64,000 bases of DNA from Sorex araneus (GCF_027595985.1 NC_073305.1:80607974-80671973); one strand, 5' to 3'. Counted from the first letter of the stretch, positions 31,577-41,985 are shown. The notes: generated from the sequence alone by a model not told the origin. A program made the numbers and translations.

Positions 31577-31804
31577 AATCTCAGATTCACCCTCCTCACC
31601 CACTCCCCCACGCCCCCCACCCCCACCCCGTGCCCGGAATGCTGCACTTAGCAGTAGGAAGCCCCAGTTCTGGGTCGATTTCACTGGGCAGCTTTCCACT
31701 CCTCTCCAGTCTTCCTCTCCACACTCACCCCTGTCCCCCAAGACAGAGTAGGTGACCTGAAGGGAAAGGCGCCAAGATAGGCAAAAATAAGTGAAAGACA
31801 GTGA

Positions 31805-31807
31805 GAA

Positions 31808-31838
<31 letters not shown>

Positions 31839-31849
31839 GAGAGAGAGAG

Positions 31850-31924
<75 letters not shown>
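31805..31924. repeat. (GA)n purine tract next to the ENPP5 CpG region
   Basis: About 120 bp of near-pure GA repeats (CT on the ENPP5 sense strand) with a few GG interruptions in the first 50 bp, then an uninterrupted run to about 31923. Confidence 0.97.
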
Positions 31925-31926
<2 letters not shown>

Positions 31927-31949
31927 GCTGCCCCATTTTCCCTAGCCTC

Positions 31950-32470
31950 TGGGAGGGTCGCAGCGCAGGGCACGTTCCCAAACTCAAGACCTCCCGCTCA
32001 CTGACGCGGGAGAAGCTGGACGCGTGTTTAGCGAAGAGCTAAGGTGTGCAACCTGCAGGGACCGTGTAGGTCCCCGGGCCGCCCACTCCCCTGGTCTCTT
32101 ACCCTCGCAGAGATCCGACCAGTCCGTATGGGCTTGGGTTAAAGGGACGGAGGGCCTGGAGGGGATTCCCTCCGGAAGACCCGCGCCAGTTGTGGGGAGA
32201 CCCGAAGGACCTGAGCGCCCCTGGAACCCCAGCCGTTCACCTGCACGTAACGTAGGCGCCGGGCACCTGACCAGCAACGCCTCCCCTCGCGGCCCCGCCT
32301 CTTAGCTCCCATTGGCTACCGCGGTCTTTCGTACTTTGGGTGGAACTGCCGGGGAAAGGCCGGCTTCTGAGTAGCTGCGCCGCCTGCCAATCAATACGGG
32401 AGGCGGGGGCTGCCCGGGTTTGGGAAGTCTGCGTGGGCGAGCGCAGGTAGCGGAGGACGCGAGAGGGTGA
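31950..32470 (-). promoter_or_regulatory. ENPP5: CpG-rich promoter region of ENPP5
   Basis: High G+C with frequent CpG, directly upstream (minus sense) of ENPP5. CCAAT on the minus strand at 32311-32315, another on the + strand at 32387-32391, and a GC box at 32291-32300. Minus-strand donors suitable for a first exon are GCAG|GTGAAC at 32241/32240 and GAGG|GTAAGA at 32104/32103. The region may be bidirectional, but no gene is visible to the right. Confidence 0.75.
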
Positions 32471-32479
32471 CTCTAGGAG

Positions 32480-32775
32480 CAGAGAAGATGCAATTGACTC
32501 TAGGACCAGGCTGATCTGCCTGATCACAAACCTTTCTGCTCCGCAGTGCGCCGTTTCCTGACTGGCCGTGGTGCTGCTGTCAATGATGCAAAGTGACGAA
32601 ATAGGCTACCCCCTGCACTTCATTTGTTAAAAGCCGCTCTTATGATCAAACCACTCGTCGCAAGATTTGTATTTCTTTTGCATTGTCTTTTATCACACAT
32701 CAATGATAACTTGGGCTTTGCTCTGAGAAAGTCCTGAACACTGAAGATGTCAATAAAACGATAATTTTTCTTTCA
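32480..32775. other. Sequence upstream of the ENPP5 promoter
   Basis: Short unique stretch with no repeat or exon recognised. It contains an ACACTGAAGATGTCAATAAA stretch that is a chance poly(A) match. Confidence 0.35.
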
Positions 32776-32784
32776 TAAAATGGT

Positions 32785-32950
32785 TTTTGCTTTGTTTGGG
32801 GTCACACCTGACAGTACTCAGGGCTTACACCTGGCTTTGGCTCAGGGACCACTCCTGGCGGGCTCGGGGACCATATGGGGTTCGAACCTGAGCTGGACGC
32901 ATGCAAGGCGTCCAAAGTGCCTTACCTGCTGTACTATTTTTCCGGGCCCA
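32785..32950 (-). repeat. Shrew SINE, class 1
   Basis: Reverse: GGGGTCACACCTGACAGTACTCAGGG, GGGGACCATATGGGGTTCGAACC, GCTGTACTATTTTTCCGGGCCC. Confidence 0.85.
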
Positions 32951-33339
32951 ATATACCCCAGAATGCAAGAATTCAGCGAAGCCTGGCTGAAGACGAGGTT
33001 ACTTTGCACCGGGAGAAACACAACAGCTTCTAGCAAGTGCACGAGGCTCTTGACTCTTACAACTCTGTTTCTGAATATTCAGTAAAGCTGTGAATTTCAG
33101 GTTTGGTTTCTCTTTAAGAAGCCTCCTATTTGAGTGCCTCTATCTCTGTAGTGTAGTGGACGGTTTTTTTCCCCCAAGGATTTTAAATTTAACCAGTGAC
33201 AATTTTCTGCTGGAGGGCGTGTGAGCCATCATGTGAATAATTTGAAATTTGGATCTTAAGTATTTTTATCATAAATTGTAGCAGTGAAATTGAACTTCCT
33301 TGAATGATTTTGTCCATCTACATAATTCCCAGACCTAAC

Positions 33340-33475
33340 TTTTTATTTTTGCTGGGGGCTGGAGGTACACCCGGAATTGCTGGGGAGCTACATCCAGCAG
33401 ATGCTAGTGGTCACTCCCCTATGGCATCTTGGGGATCCAATACTTTCTTCCTTTGAACTATCTCTATAGGCCCCA
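33340..33475 (-). repeat. SINE remnant, diverged
   Basis: CACCCGGAATTGCTGGGGAGC... GAACTATCTCTATAGGCCCC retains the ends of a class-1 SINE; the middle is scrambled. Confidence 0.5.
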
Positions 33476-33479
33476 AATC

Positions 33480-34515
33480 AAACCTCTTGGGTATCATGCA
33501 ATGGGAGGTAGTATTTGTTGGTTTGTCACATTTTAATTTCCAGTGTTTAACTTGCCTGTAAATTCAAAGGCAAATGCTGTCTGGAGCTCAGGTTTTCTGG
33601 CTGGTGAACTCTTAGGAAGTGTACAGTAACCAGACATTCCAGGTGGTATTTAACTAAATGAAGCAGCAATTTGGGTCACGGTGGTTGTTTTCTTTCAGCC
33701 TCTTATAGTTCCTACCCTAACACTTGCTTCAGATTGTATCAAGCTACATTCCAAAGTGTTGGGCACATGACCCATACATAGTCTTTTATTTCTAGTAACT
33801 TGAGTTTATGCTTTTCTGTATAAGGCTTGGAGATTAAGAAGGAGATATGTGTAGCCAGATCCAGGGATAGTGAAGTTGTTCCAAGGTTGTTCCAAGGTTG
33901 TTCCAGGTTGTTTCAAGCCCCTAGTGTCCTTTCCGTTGAAACTACCCACACTTGAAACAGGGTATCCAAGATAATAAGGTCTTGTCCTCCTCCAACAGTC
34001 CAACCCTTTGTTCTCCCCAAATACTCAGAGAACAGTTTGTGCCAATTCGAGAGCCTGAGAATGAAAATGGGCCTTTCATATGGGTCACTCTACATTGTTG
34101 CGTTCTGTTCAGATATCACTCTGCCTTTCTCTGAAAACATGTTATGGAAGTTATTATATTCAGAGTCGGTATCTACCTATAAAATAAACATACTACAGCT
34201 CTGAATTATAGCATGGGACATGAAATGACCCCAAGGGCCTCAAGTAAGTGCCAGAGATTCTGCCCAGAATTCCATAGAAAGACACTTAAGTTCCACTGGA
34301 AGACTTATTGCATAACTTGTATGGTTAATGAGACAACATCTGACTTCAACAGTACAGATAGAGGAACTATTGAAAAAAATAGACTCCCTGCCCACACCTC
34401 TACACCAGCCCTCATGCCCACTTGCTTCCTCAACTTCTGTCCAATTACAATAACTACATATAAGATTATAGGATATGGCCTATTATTAATGGTAGCTATT
34501 CCTTACTTTCTTTTG
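33480..34515. other. Intergenic unique sequence
   Basis: No gene or mobile element recognised. It holds a small 11-bp tandem repeat at 33875-33917. Confidence 0.4.
33875..33917. repeat. 11-bp tandem repeat, four units
   Basis: GTTGTTCCAAG repeated about four times with small changes in the last two units. Confidence 0.9.
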
Positions 34516-34519
34516 TTTT

Positions 34520-34668
34520 TTTTGTTTTTTTTTTTTTTGGTGTGAGGGCAGGGCACAGCTGTGAAGCTCAAGGGTTCACAGCTCAGGGCAATGCTCAGGG
34601 GACCATATATGGTGCCATTGCTGTCACTACTGCTGCCACATGCAAGGTAAATGCTATAACCCCTCAAG
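34520..34668 (-). repeat. Shrew SINE, class 1, diverged
   Basis: T-tail, then GGGCACAGCTGTGAAGCTCAAGGG, GCTCAGGGGACCATATATGGTGCC, and an eroded head. Confidence 0.7.
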
Positions 34669-34809
34669 ACTTTATTTTCTATTGAATTAAAATCATCTTC
34701 ATTGAGCCAGTAATATTTTTTCTGAGTAATAGATTGTTACAACATGCCAATCGACCAAAAACTTATATTCGGTAGACTGGGAACACCTGTAAAGGTGATT
34801 AGAGGCTGC

Positions 34810-35070
34810 CCCCAAAAGACTCCGTCCCTCATAGAGAGTCCAGAAAACTACCGAGAGTATCCTGCCCGCATGGCAGAGCCTGGCAAGCTATCCATGGCAT
34901 GCCCAATATGCCAAAAACAGTAATAACAAAGGTCCTCATTCCCCTGATCCTGAAAGGGCCCCCAATACACCATCAGGCTACACTAGCATGAGACAGGGAT
35001 GAATGGAGATGTTACTGGCACCCGCTCAAGCAAATCGATGAACAATGGGGTGAGAGTGATATAGTAATAC
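34810..35070 (+). repeat. Shrew SINE, class 2 variant, head missing
   Basis: CCGTCCCTCATAGAGAGTCC, CGCATGGCAGAGCCTGGCAAGC, with the extra block CTCATTCCCCTGATCCTGAAAGGG, ending GAGAGTGATATAGTAATAC. Same sub-family as 3428-3830 and 4196-4405. Confidence 0.85.
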
Positions 35071-35087
35071 AATGGAGTAACTGAAGA

Positions 35088-35260
35088 ACCAAATTCTTTT
35101 TGGGAGGATGAGTTCACCTGAGTGGCCAGAATTACCCCTGTTTCTGCATTCAGGGACCACTGCTGGAGGGCTCAGGGTACCATATAGGGTGCTAGGAATA
35201 GAATCTGGATTGGCCATGGGCAAGATAAGCATCCTGATCACTGTACTATCTCTCTGGATC
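35088..35260 (-). repeat. Shrew SINE, class 1, diverged
   Basis: Reverse: TTCTTTTTGGGAGG, TGCATTCAGGGACCACTGCTGG, ATAGGGTGCTAGGAATAGAATCTGG, CTGTACTATCTCTCTGGATCC. Confidence 0.8.
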
Positions 35261-35517
35261 CATGAATCAATTTTTTGTATGGGTTTGGGTTGGTCATGGC
35301 AATCTCTATGCCTGCCCAAGGAAGTCTAGTAGATGTTTGAGGGCCTCATTCTGTTTTTTTTCTCAGAAGATAAAAGAGGCTTGTTCTCAAACTGAAATGT
35401 CTGCTCTTTATTAAATAATCAATATTGGCTTAGTCATAGAAGTTTTGTTTTCTAATTAATCTCTACTTTTTTATAGGGAAAATGAAAAAAAATTTTACAA
35501 CTTAAAAAAAATTTAGG

Positions 35518-35678
35518 GGGGCCGGAGCGATAGCACAGCGGGTAGGGCGTTTGCCTTGCACGCGGCCGACCCGGGTTCGATCCCCGGCATCCCATATGGT
35601 CCCCCAAGCACCGCCAGGAGTAGTTCCTGAGTGCAAAGCCAGGAGTAACCCCTGAGCATCGCTGGGTGTGACCCAAAA

Positions 35679-35742
<64 letters not shown>
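35518..35742 (+). repeat. Shrew SINE, class 1, very young
   Basis: The closest to consensus in the window, with intact A-box and B-box (GGTTCGATCCC) and an uninterrupted run of about 61 A at 35682-35742. Target duplication AAAAAAATTTAGG on both sides. Confidence 0.96.
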
Positions 35743-35745
<3 letters not shown>

Positions 35746-35856
35746 AGGTTGCAATACATTATCACTATACCCAAAGAAAACTTGCATTTTGAATTCATTT
35801 TTTAGGAACCATGTAGAACTACAGCATGCAGGGAATTGTATGAAAATAAATGATGA

Positions 35857-35890
35857 GGGGTTGGAGCCATAGCACAGAGACTGGGCATTT
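35857..35890 (+). repeat. SINE head fragment
   Basis: GGGTTGGAGCCATAGCACAGAGACTGGGCATTTG is a class-1 tRNA head with no body. GAAAATAAA(T/C)GATGA occurs on both sides, suggesting a severely truncated insertion. Confidence 0.65.
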
Positions 35891-36323
35891 GAAAATAAAC
35901 GATGAAGAGACAAAATCTTTCATGGAAAGAATGGGCTGGGTTCAAGAAGGACAAATGGGTTTTTAGTAGAACAAACATGAAGTTTTTCTGATAATATTTG
36001 TCTCTACAAGTAGGAGGATCTTTTCATATTCTTTAAGACTCTTATAGGGTAGGGATGGGAGTCATGAAAAGTAGAACAAAAAGGGGCTGAGATACAGAAG
36101 ACATTATAGTTAACATTTCTTTCTTCAACATTTTATTTTCATAATTTAATCTTTTCCTAAAAATTTTCCTATATCAAAGTCATATCTTCGACATCCCCTC
36201 CAAACAATTCTCTGCTATTTTTTTTATTAGTTTATTTTTAATTAGAGAGTCATCGTGAGGGTACAGTTACAGATTTATACATTTTGTGCTCATGTTTCCC
36301 CCATACAAAGTTCGATAACCCAT

Positions 36324-37425
36324 TGTTGGATATCATTGGTTTGTCCTTTCCTCCTTGCCACTAGGAGCTTAGGTTTATCAGTCACACCCATCAAAGTGCT
36401 CCAAGTAACTCCCATTCCTTTGTTTATCTGTAACCACTTCTACCAGTTTTTCTGCTCTTCCTCTAATCAAACTCTGTTAATTGGTAAGGTCAGAATTTCC
36501 TAGGACACTGAACATTATAACATTGCCTTTCTCTCCTCTTTGTGCCTTTTGAATAATTTACTTTAAAGCTATGTCTTTTTTGTATAGACACAAGAAGACA
36601 ATATTATGTTTTTATAATTTGGGACTTAATTGGCCTCGAATATTATTCCCTCCCGGGCATCTGCTTTCTCCACTTAAGCCTCAGTTGCCCTCAGTTCCTA
36701 GCACCCCAAAGTAGGGTCCCCGACGTGGGACGGGAAGGATCCAGGGCAAGCGGTGAGTTATGTGCTACCCTGGCATCGAGATGGGCCTGGCCAAAGTGCC
36801 TAATTCTTAACTATAAGTTAAGAGCTTGATCATAGACAAATGCTGTCATGATCCAACAGTAATTATGAGACTGGGACCCTGCCAGGGATAGGAAAGACTG
36901 ATCTGGCCTGAGCACTGTAGTCTGAGATTGAGATGGCCCCAGGAGAGCAATTCTATAAGCTTTAATGCATCTCTTATTGTGTCCATACAAAATGATTAAT
37001 ATTATGAATTCTTATATGTTTGCTGGCTGAGGAGAAGAGAAACACATTCATGGGACTCTGCCCTTGAGTGGATCCTCCTGCTGAAAGAGAATTAAGTCCT
37101 AGGAGAAGCATCCCCTGAGGGAAAAGAACCTTACCCTATTGCTGACCACACCTATGTGTATGCCCCAACCCCCTCATGCTGTGGAGATTTAACTAGGCTG
37201 TAAGAGTGGGTTGGGGGGCCAGATCCACGGGGGCCAGATCCACAGATCGAGAGAGAGAGAATGAAGTAGGATGGGGGAGAAAGAAGCGGGAGGAGAGTTC
37301 CAGAGGAGAGTGTATAGAGGGATGATTGGAATAAACTGCAAGTGAGACCAACCATCTTGGCTCCATTCGTTCCTTCACCTGCCTCGCCGCCTGCGCCCTT
37401 TCTTTTTATTTTTGTGTTTTACACA
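36324..37425 (+). mobile_element. Solo LTR of an endogenous retrovirus, inside the LINE-1
   Basis: 1102 bp beginning TGTTGGATATC and ending TTTTACACA, with 6-bp target duplications ACCCAT at 36318-36323 and 37426-37431. Poly(A) signal AATAAA at 37330-37335, followed by a short U5-like tail. No gag, pol or env frame. A 6-bp duplication is typical of class II (beta-like) elements; the family is not identified. Confidence 0.85.
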
Positions 37426-37782
37426 ACCCATCCCTTCACCAGTGCCCATTCTCCACCACCAGTAAACCCAACATCCGTCCCACCCTCACCAGTCCCGTCT
37501 CCCCCCACCCCACACTGCCACTATGGCAGGGTATTCCCTTTTGTTCTCTCTCTCTGATTAGGTGTTGTGGTTTGCAATAAAGGTGTTGAGTGGCCATTGT
37601 GTTCAGTCTCTAGTCTGTATTTGGCCCGCATCACCCTTCCCCCACATGACCTCCGACCACATTTTACTTGGTGGTCCCTTCCCTGAGTTACCCAGAATGA
37701 GAGACCAGCCTCCAAGCCATGGAGACAACCTCCTGGTACTTATTTCTACTATTCTTGGGCGTTAGTCTTAAAGTCTATTATT

Positions 37783-38907
37783 CTATATTCCACAGATGAG
37801 TGCAATCTTTCTATGTCTGTCTCTCTCTTTCTGACTCATTTCACTTAGCATGATACTTTCCATGCTGATCCACTTATATGCAAACGTCATGACCTCACTT
37901 TTTCTAACAGCTGCATAGTATTCCATTGTATAGATGTACCAAAGTTTCTTCAACCAGTCATCTGTTCTAGGGCACTCGGGTTTTTTCCAGATTCTGGCTA
38001 TTGTAAACAGTGCTGCGGTGAACATATAAGTGCATATGTCACTTCGACTATACTTTTTGGCTTTTCTGGGATATATTCCCAGCAGTGGTATTGCTGGGTC
38101 AAATGGGAGCTCAACCTCTAGATTTTTGAGAATTGTCCATATTGTTTTCCAAAAGGGCTGAACTAGCCGGCATTCCCACCAGCAGTGTAGAAGGGTCCCT
38201 TTCTTCCCACATCCTCTCCAACAGCGGTTGCTTTTGTTCTTTTGGATGTGTGCTAGTCTCTGTGGTGTGAGGTGGTATCTCGTGGTTGTTTTGATCTGCA
38301 TCTCTCTGATGATTAGTGATATAGAGCACTTTTTCATGTGCCTTTTGGCCATTCGTATCTCTTCCTTGGTAAAGTTTCTGTTCATTTCTTCGCCCCATTT
38401 TTTGATGGGGTTGGATGTTTTCTTCTTGTAGAGTTCAACCAGTGCTTTATATACCATTGATATCAACCCCTTATCTGATGGGTATTGTGTAAATATCCTT
38501 TCCCATTCTGTAGATAGTCTTTGTATTCTGGTCACTGTATCTTTTGCGGTGCAGAAGCTTTTTAGTTTAATGTAGTCCCATTTGTTGATCTCTGTTTTTA
38601 CTAGATTGCTTAGTTCCATGTCCTCTTTGAAGATACCTTTATCTTCAATATCGTGGAGGGTTTTGCCGACCTTGTCTTCAATGTACCTTATGGTTTGTGG
38701 TCTGATGTTGAGGTCTTTAATCCATTTTGATCTGACTTTTGTGCATGGTGTCAGGTTGAGGTCTAAGCCCATTTTTTTGCATGTGGTTGTCCAGTTGTGC
38801 CAGCACCATTTGTTAAAGAGGCTTTCCTTGCTCCACTTCACATCTCTTGCTCCTTTATCAAAGATTAAATGATCATACATTTTAGGTTGTGTGTGGGGAT
38901 ATTCCAC
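37783..38907 (-). pseudogene. LINE-1 ORF2 C-terminal fragment, 374 codons open
   Basis: Uninterrupted frame matching the last part of L1 ORF2p: after the reverse transcriptase domain, with the Cys-rich motif ([18 protein letters not shown]), FDPAIPLLGIYP and YYAAVRKSEVMTFA, ending KIALICGI. The endonuclease and reverse transcriptase domains are absent because of 5' truncation, so it is not an autonomous element. The open frame implies a young copy. Confidence 0.93.
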
Positions 38908-39114
38908 CCTGTTCCATTGGTCTGCAGCTCTGCCTTTGTTCCAGTACCATGCTGTTTTAATTGTTACCGCTTTGTAGTTTCTCTGCTATTTTTATTAGTA
39001 GTTAATCACAAATGACTTCTCACTGCATCAGAGCGTTTTAGAGTAATGGTCTGTGCTTGGATAGTGGAAGGGTCGGTGAAAATTCAGATTCTTTAATTAA
39101 CTAATTATATACAT

Positions 39115-39170
39115 ATGTATGTATGTACATATGTGTGTATATGTGTGTGTGTGTGTTCTCTGTGTGTGCA
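39115..39170. repeat. TATG/TG-rich microsatellite
   Basis: GTATGTATGTACATATGTGTGTATATGTGTGTG stretch, adjoining the tRNA-Ala-like sequence. Confidence 0.85.
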
Positions 39171-39239
39171 TGGTACTGGGAATAGGACTCATGGCCTCAC
39201 ACATGCAAGACATGTGCTCTGCCACTGAGCTATACCCCC
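39170..39239 (-). pseudogene. tRNA-Ala-like pseudogene or tRNA-Ala-derived SINE head
   Basis: Read on the minus strand it begins GGGGGTATAGCTCAGTGGCA GAGC (intact A-box and D-arm), has anticodon loop CTTGCAT (anticodon TGC, Ala), and ends CCCAGTACC. The T-arm and B-box are mutated (AGTCCTATTCC instead of GGTTCGATTCC) and the acceptor stem does not close. It is unlike the dominant SINE head in this window. A TG-rich microsatellite lies next to it. Confidence 0.75.
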
Positions 39240-39241
39240 AG

Positions 39242-40037
39242 ATTTTTGTATTTCTTTTTGCTATCACTGAACTGAGCAAGAGGCCGGCAAGAAACCCAGA
39301 AGGTAACTACTTGCTTCTCTAATTGAGAAAATGAATCTATTAAGGATAAGACCTTGTTCAATGCCACAAAACTAGTGTTAGGTGAAGTTTGGTTCTGGTG
39401 GCTTTTGAAGGCCAATCAAAAAAAAAAGGCAATTTGATGGTCAAAAAAGAGCTGTTGTTGTGTGGTTTTTTGTGGGTTTTTTTTTTTTTTTTTTTTTTTT
39501 TGCAATCAGCTGGCAGGTTGGAAGTTCAATGGCACAGTGAGTTTTTGTTTTGTTTTGTTGCAAATTTAAAGTAAGGGTTAGGCTGTAGCGAGATGGGTAA
39601 ATGAGGACAAGCTGTCCTCATATTTAGGCTTCAGGGCAAGGGGGCAAGGCTGCTTGTCCTCGTATAATACTGATCTTTGATCTGGTTTCATTAGAAACAA
39701 GAGTCCTGAAGCTGGGACCCATGTACCCAGGGGCTGCCACTTTGCACTGTCTGGAACCATCCACTGCGTCACAGTCAGGTTCTGCTTACACCTTGGCCTC
39801 CTGAACTAATCTGCTACTTCTAGAGCAGAGAGCGAAGTGTCCTTAACACCCACCCTTCAGCAGTCAGCTCAATGATTCTTAAGAAAGTGAATACAAAACA
39901 GTTGATAAAAATCTTTCTAAAAGGGAAGTTTCTGTTAGCACACACAATTTTCCCACACAAGGGAGGGTAGTCATTCTATCTGTATAAAACAGAATGTCAG
40001 GGACTTCTCAAGGTTCTAAGGTTGAAATATTCTACAT
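39242..40037. other. Intergenic unique sequence
   Basis: Nothing recognised apart from a run of about 24 T at 39477-39500. Confidence 0.4.
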
Positions 40038-40053
40038 TAGAAAAACTTCAAAA

Positions 40054-40242
40054 GGGGTGAGAGCAATAGCACAGCGGGTAGGGTGTTTGCCTTGCATGGG
40101 GCCTACCTGATTTCAATCCTCAGCATCCCATATGGTCCCCCAAGAACCCCCAGGAGTAATTCCTGAGTGTAGAGCCAGGAGTAGCCACTGAGCATCGCTG
40201 GGTGTGACCCAAAAAGCAAAAACAAACAGAAAAAAAAAAAAA
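40054..40242 (+). repeat. Shrew SINE, class 1, with target duplication
   Basis: Forward copy ending in an A-rich tail. Target duplication AGAAAAACTTCAA at 40039-40051 and 40243-40255. Confidence 0.94.
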
Positions 40243-40707
40243 AGAAAAACTTCAAGAAAAATGTGGATTATGGATTTGAGTGTTTCTAAACACCTCCAGA
40301 AAGTGACCGGAAATTCATTAGAAATCTGAAATTCATTTAAAATTCAAAGGATCCTGGCCAGAAGATACACATAAGGAGACTGCAGGTTTTTTCTCACATA
40401 AAATCAAGAACATACTTGTTTTTTGGATTAAATAGCTTCATCTCAAGATTGTTTATAAATGAGTTTAACCCAGATGTAGATTTAGAGGAAAGCATATAGG
40501 AATAGGACTTAAGCAATAGGAACATGGGATAACAGAATTTTTCTCTTTCACAAATGCAGTATTTCCTGGTATTACAAAACCTCAGCTGTGGGAGGATTGA
40601 AGAGAAATCTAGGCTTTCAGGCAGGCCTGTTACTCATGTCTTCACACATCTTACCTCATAGCGTTTCTCCCAGATTCTTGCACAAGAATAGTCCTTGGAA
40701 TTTTAAC

Positions 40708-40805
40708 TGGTTTGGTCTTGATTCTACTACTTATTAGATCAGTGACATCAGGCAAATCTCAACTTTTCTGGACTTGTTTCCTTGTCATAGAATAGTTCTA
40801 ATGAT
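40708..40805 (+). repeat. MIR-like ancient SINE fragment
   Basis: TTGATTCTACTACTTATTAGATCAGTGACATCAGGCAAATCTCAACTTTTCTGG... follows the MIR core order (acttactagctgtgtgacc, ggcaa, cctcagtttcc). Weakly conserved. Confidence 0.5.
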
Positions 40806-40891
40806 TGCTTTTTTTCTGTATTTCTCCAAGTACTAACATAAAGTTTAAGAATACAGACATTTATTAGTGTGTCTTTAAAAAAGTAATATCC

Positions 40892-41058
40892 GGGCTGGAG
40901 TGATAGCACAGCAGGTAGGGCGTTTGCCTTGCACGAGGCCGACCCGGGTTCGAATCCCAGCATCCCATATTGTCCCCTGACCACCGCCAAGGGGTAATTT
41001 TTGAGTGCATGAGCCAGGAATGACCCCTGTTCATTGCCGGGTGTGACGCCCCCCCAAA
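40892..41058 (+). repeat. Shrew SINE, class 1 (first of a series at one site)
   Basis: Forward copy. The flanking AAAAAAGTAATATCC occurs at 40877-40891 and again at about 41058-41072, where the next SINE starts. Confidence 0.92.
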
Positions 41059-41074
41059 AAAAAGTAATATCCTG

Positions 41075-41974
41075 GGGGCTGGAGCAATAGTGATGTCGGT
41101 GGGCCCCACGAGGTGACATACGTGAAGCGGGGAGGAGAAAGACGGTCACTTTCTCCCCAACCGCCTCTACCACCCGGGACCCAGAGTTACTGGGTTCTTG
41201 TCTCGCTCTCGGAAAAGAATTTCAGGAGTAGACAAGCAGTGAAGTAAATAGATTTTATTTAGAGGTTTCTGAGGGAAGGAGGAAGGGATACGTGGAAAAG
41301 AAAAAACAGTAGGAGTAACGCGCTCAAGAGAGAACTCGGGCTTCTCCAAGGGTGGAAGCTCTACATACATCCTAGCACTGGACATGAAAGCATGAAAGTA
41401 CACATCTCAAGGGGGGAGATGCAGGCGACACATGTGCTCGGGCACCACATGTGCTCGGCCATGTGGGCACAAGCAGCACATGGGCTCAGGCAGCATGTGT
41501 GCACGCTTCCTTTGCTCAGGGTGTCTTTTATAGGGTTTCTTCAACCTGCCCCCACCCACATGGGGTTTCTTTCCAGGTAGAAGTTCATTGCTAAGGTTAC
41601 CAGGGAAGTTGGGAGTGGTGATGGCCTTCTTTGGGGAACCTCCTGGGGAGGGGCCCATTATCCTCAGGGTCCGCTGATGATTTCCTGATGGTTTCCTCCA
41701 GGTCTTTTGTTTTCTTGAATCTGCAAGTCTTAAGAGTCTCCTTCCCAGAGACTCTGTTAAATCTCAATTTTCATTGCCAAGGGCCTTTCCCTATCTACCT
41801 GCCTACATCAATAGTACAGCGGATAGGGCATTTGCCTTGCATGTGGCCTACCTGGGTTTGATTCCCAGCATCCCATATGGTCCTCTGAGCACTGCCAGGG
41901 GTGATTCCTGAGTGCAGAGCCAGGAGTAACCCCTGTACATTGTCAGGTGTGACTCAAAAAGAAAAAAACAATAA
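41075..41974 (+). repeat. Shrew SINE, class 1, split by a solo LTR
   Basis: Its first 16 bp (41075-41090, GGGGCTGGAGCAATAG) and the remainder (41811-41970) are separated by a 720-bp LTR. Its own target duplication TAATATCCTGG is at 41065-41075 and 41975-41985. Confidence 0.9.
41091..41810 (-). mobile_element. Solo LTR, family X, minus orientation
   Basis: 720 bp with perfect inverted ends TGATGT...ACATCA and a 4-bp target duplication ATAG (41087-41090 and 41811-41814). On the minus strand it has a TATA box (CTATAAAAGA) and a poly(A) signal, and it aligns with the LTR at 42532. No internal retroviral genes. The 4-bp duplication points to a class I (gamma-like) element. It carries an extra GC-rich CATGTG/CACATG block of about 100 bp (about 41400-41520) missing from the other copy. 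Confidence 0.92.
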
Positions 41975-41985
41975 TAATATCCTGG

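Larger units (their letters stand above)
36231..38979 (-). mobile_element. LINE-1, 5' truncated, with open ORF2 end, split by an LTR
   Basis: Antisense tail and 3' UTR start at 36231. The element is interrupted by a solo LTR (36324-37425) and resumes with the 3' UTR at 37432, then the ORF2 C-terminus to 38979. Flanking duplication TCTCTGCTATTTTT...ATTAG at 36209-36230 and 38980-38998 (3-T length difference). Not counting the LTR, the insert is about 1.65 kb, so it is heavily 5' truncated. Confidence 0.93.

Noticed and set aside
31409-31987. 192-codon minus frame with poly-Ser/Leu and poly-Thr/His stretches
   Set aside because: It is a translation of the (GA)n and (GT)n microsatellites.
35452-35913. 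153-codon minus frame
   Set aside because: It is the reverse translation of a SINE with its poly(A) tail (poly-Phe).
36324-37425. Reading the LTR as part of the LINE-1 3' UTR
   Set aside because: TG...CA ends with exact 6-bp ACCCAT duplications, and the LINE sequence continues across when the segment is removed.
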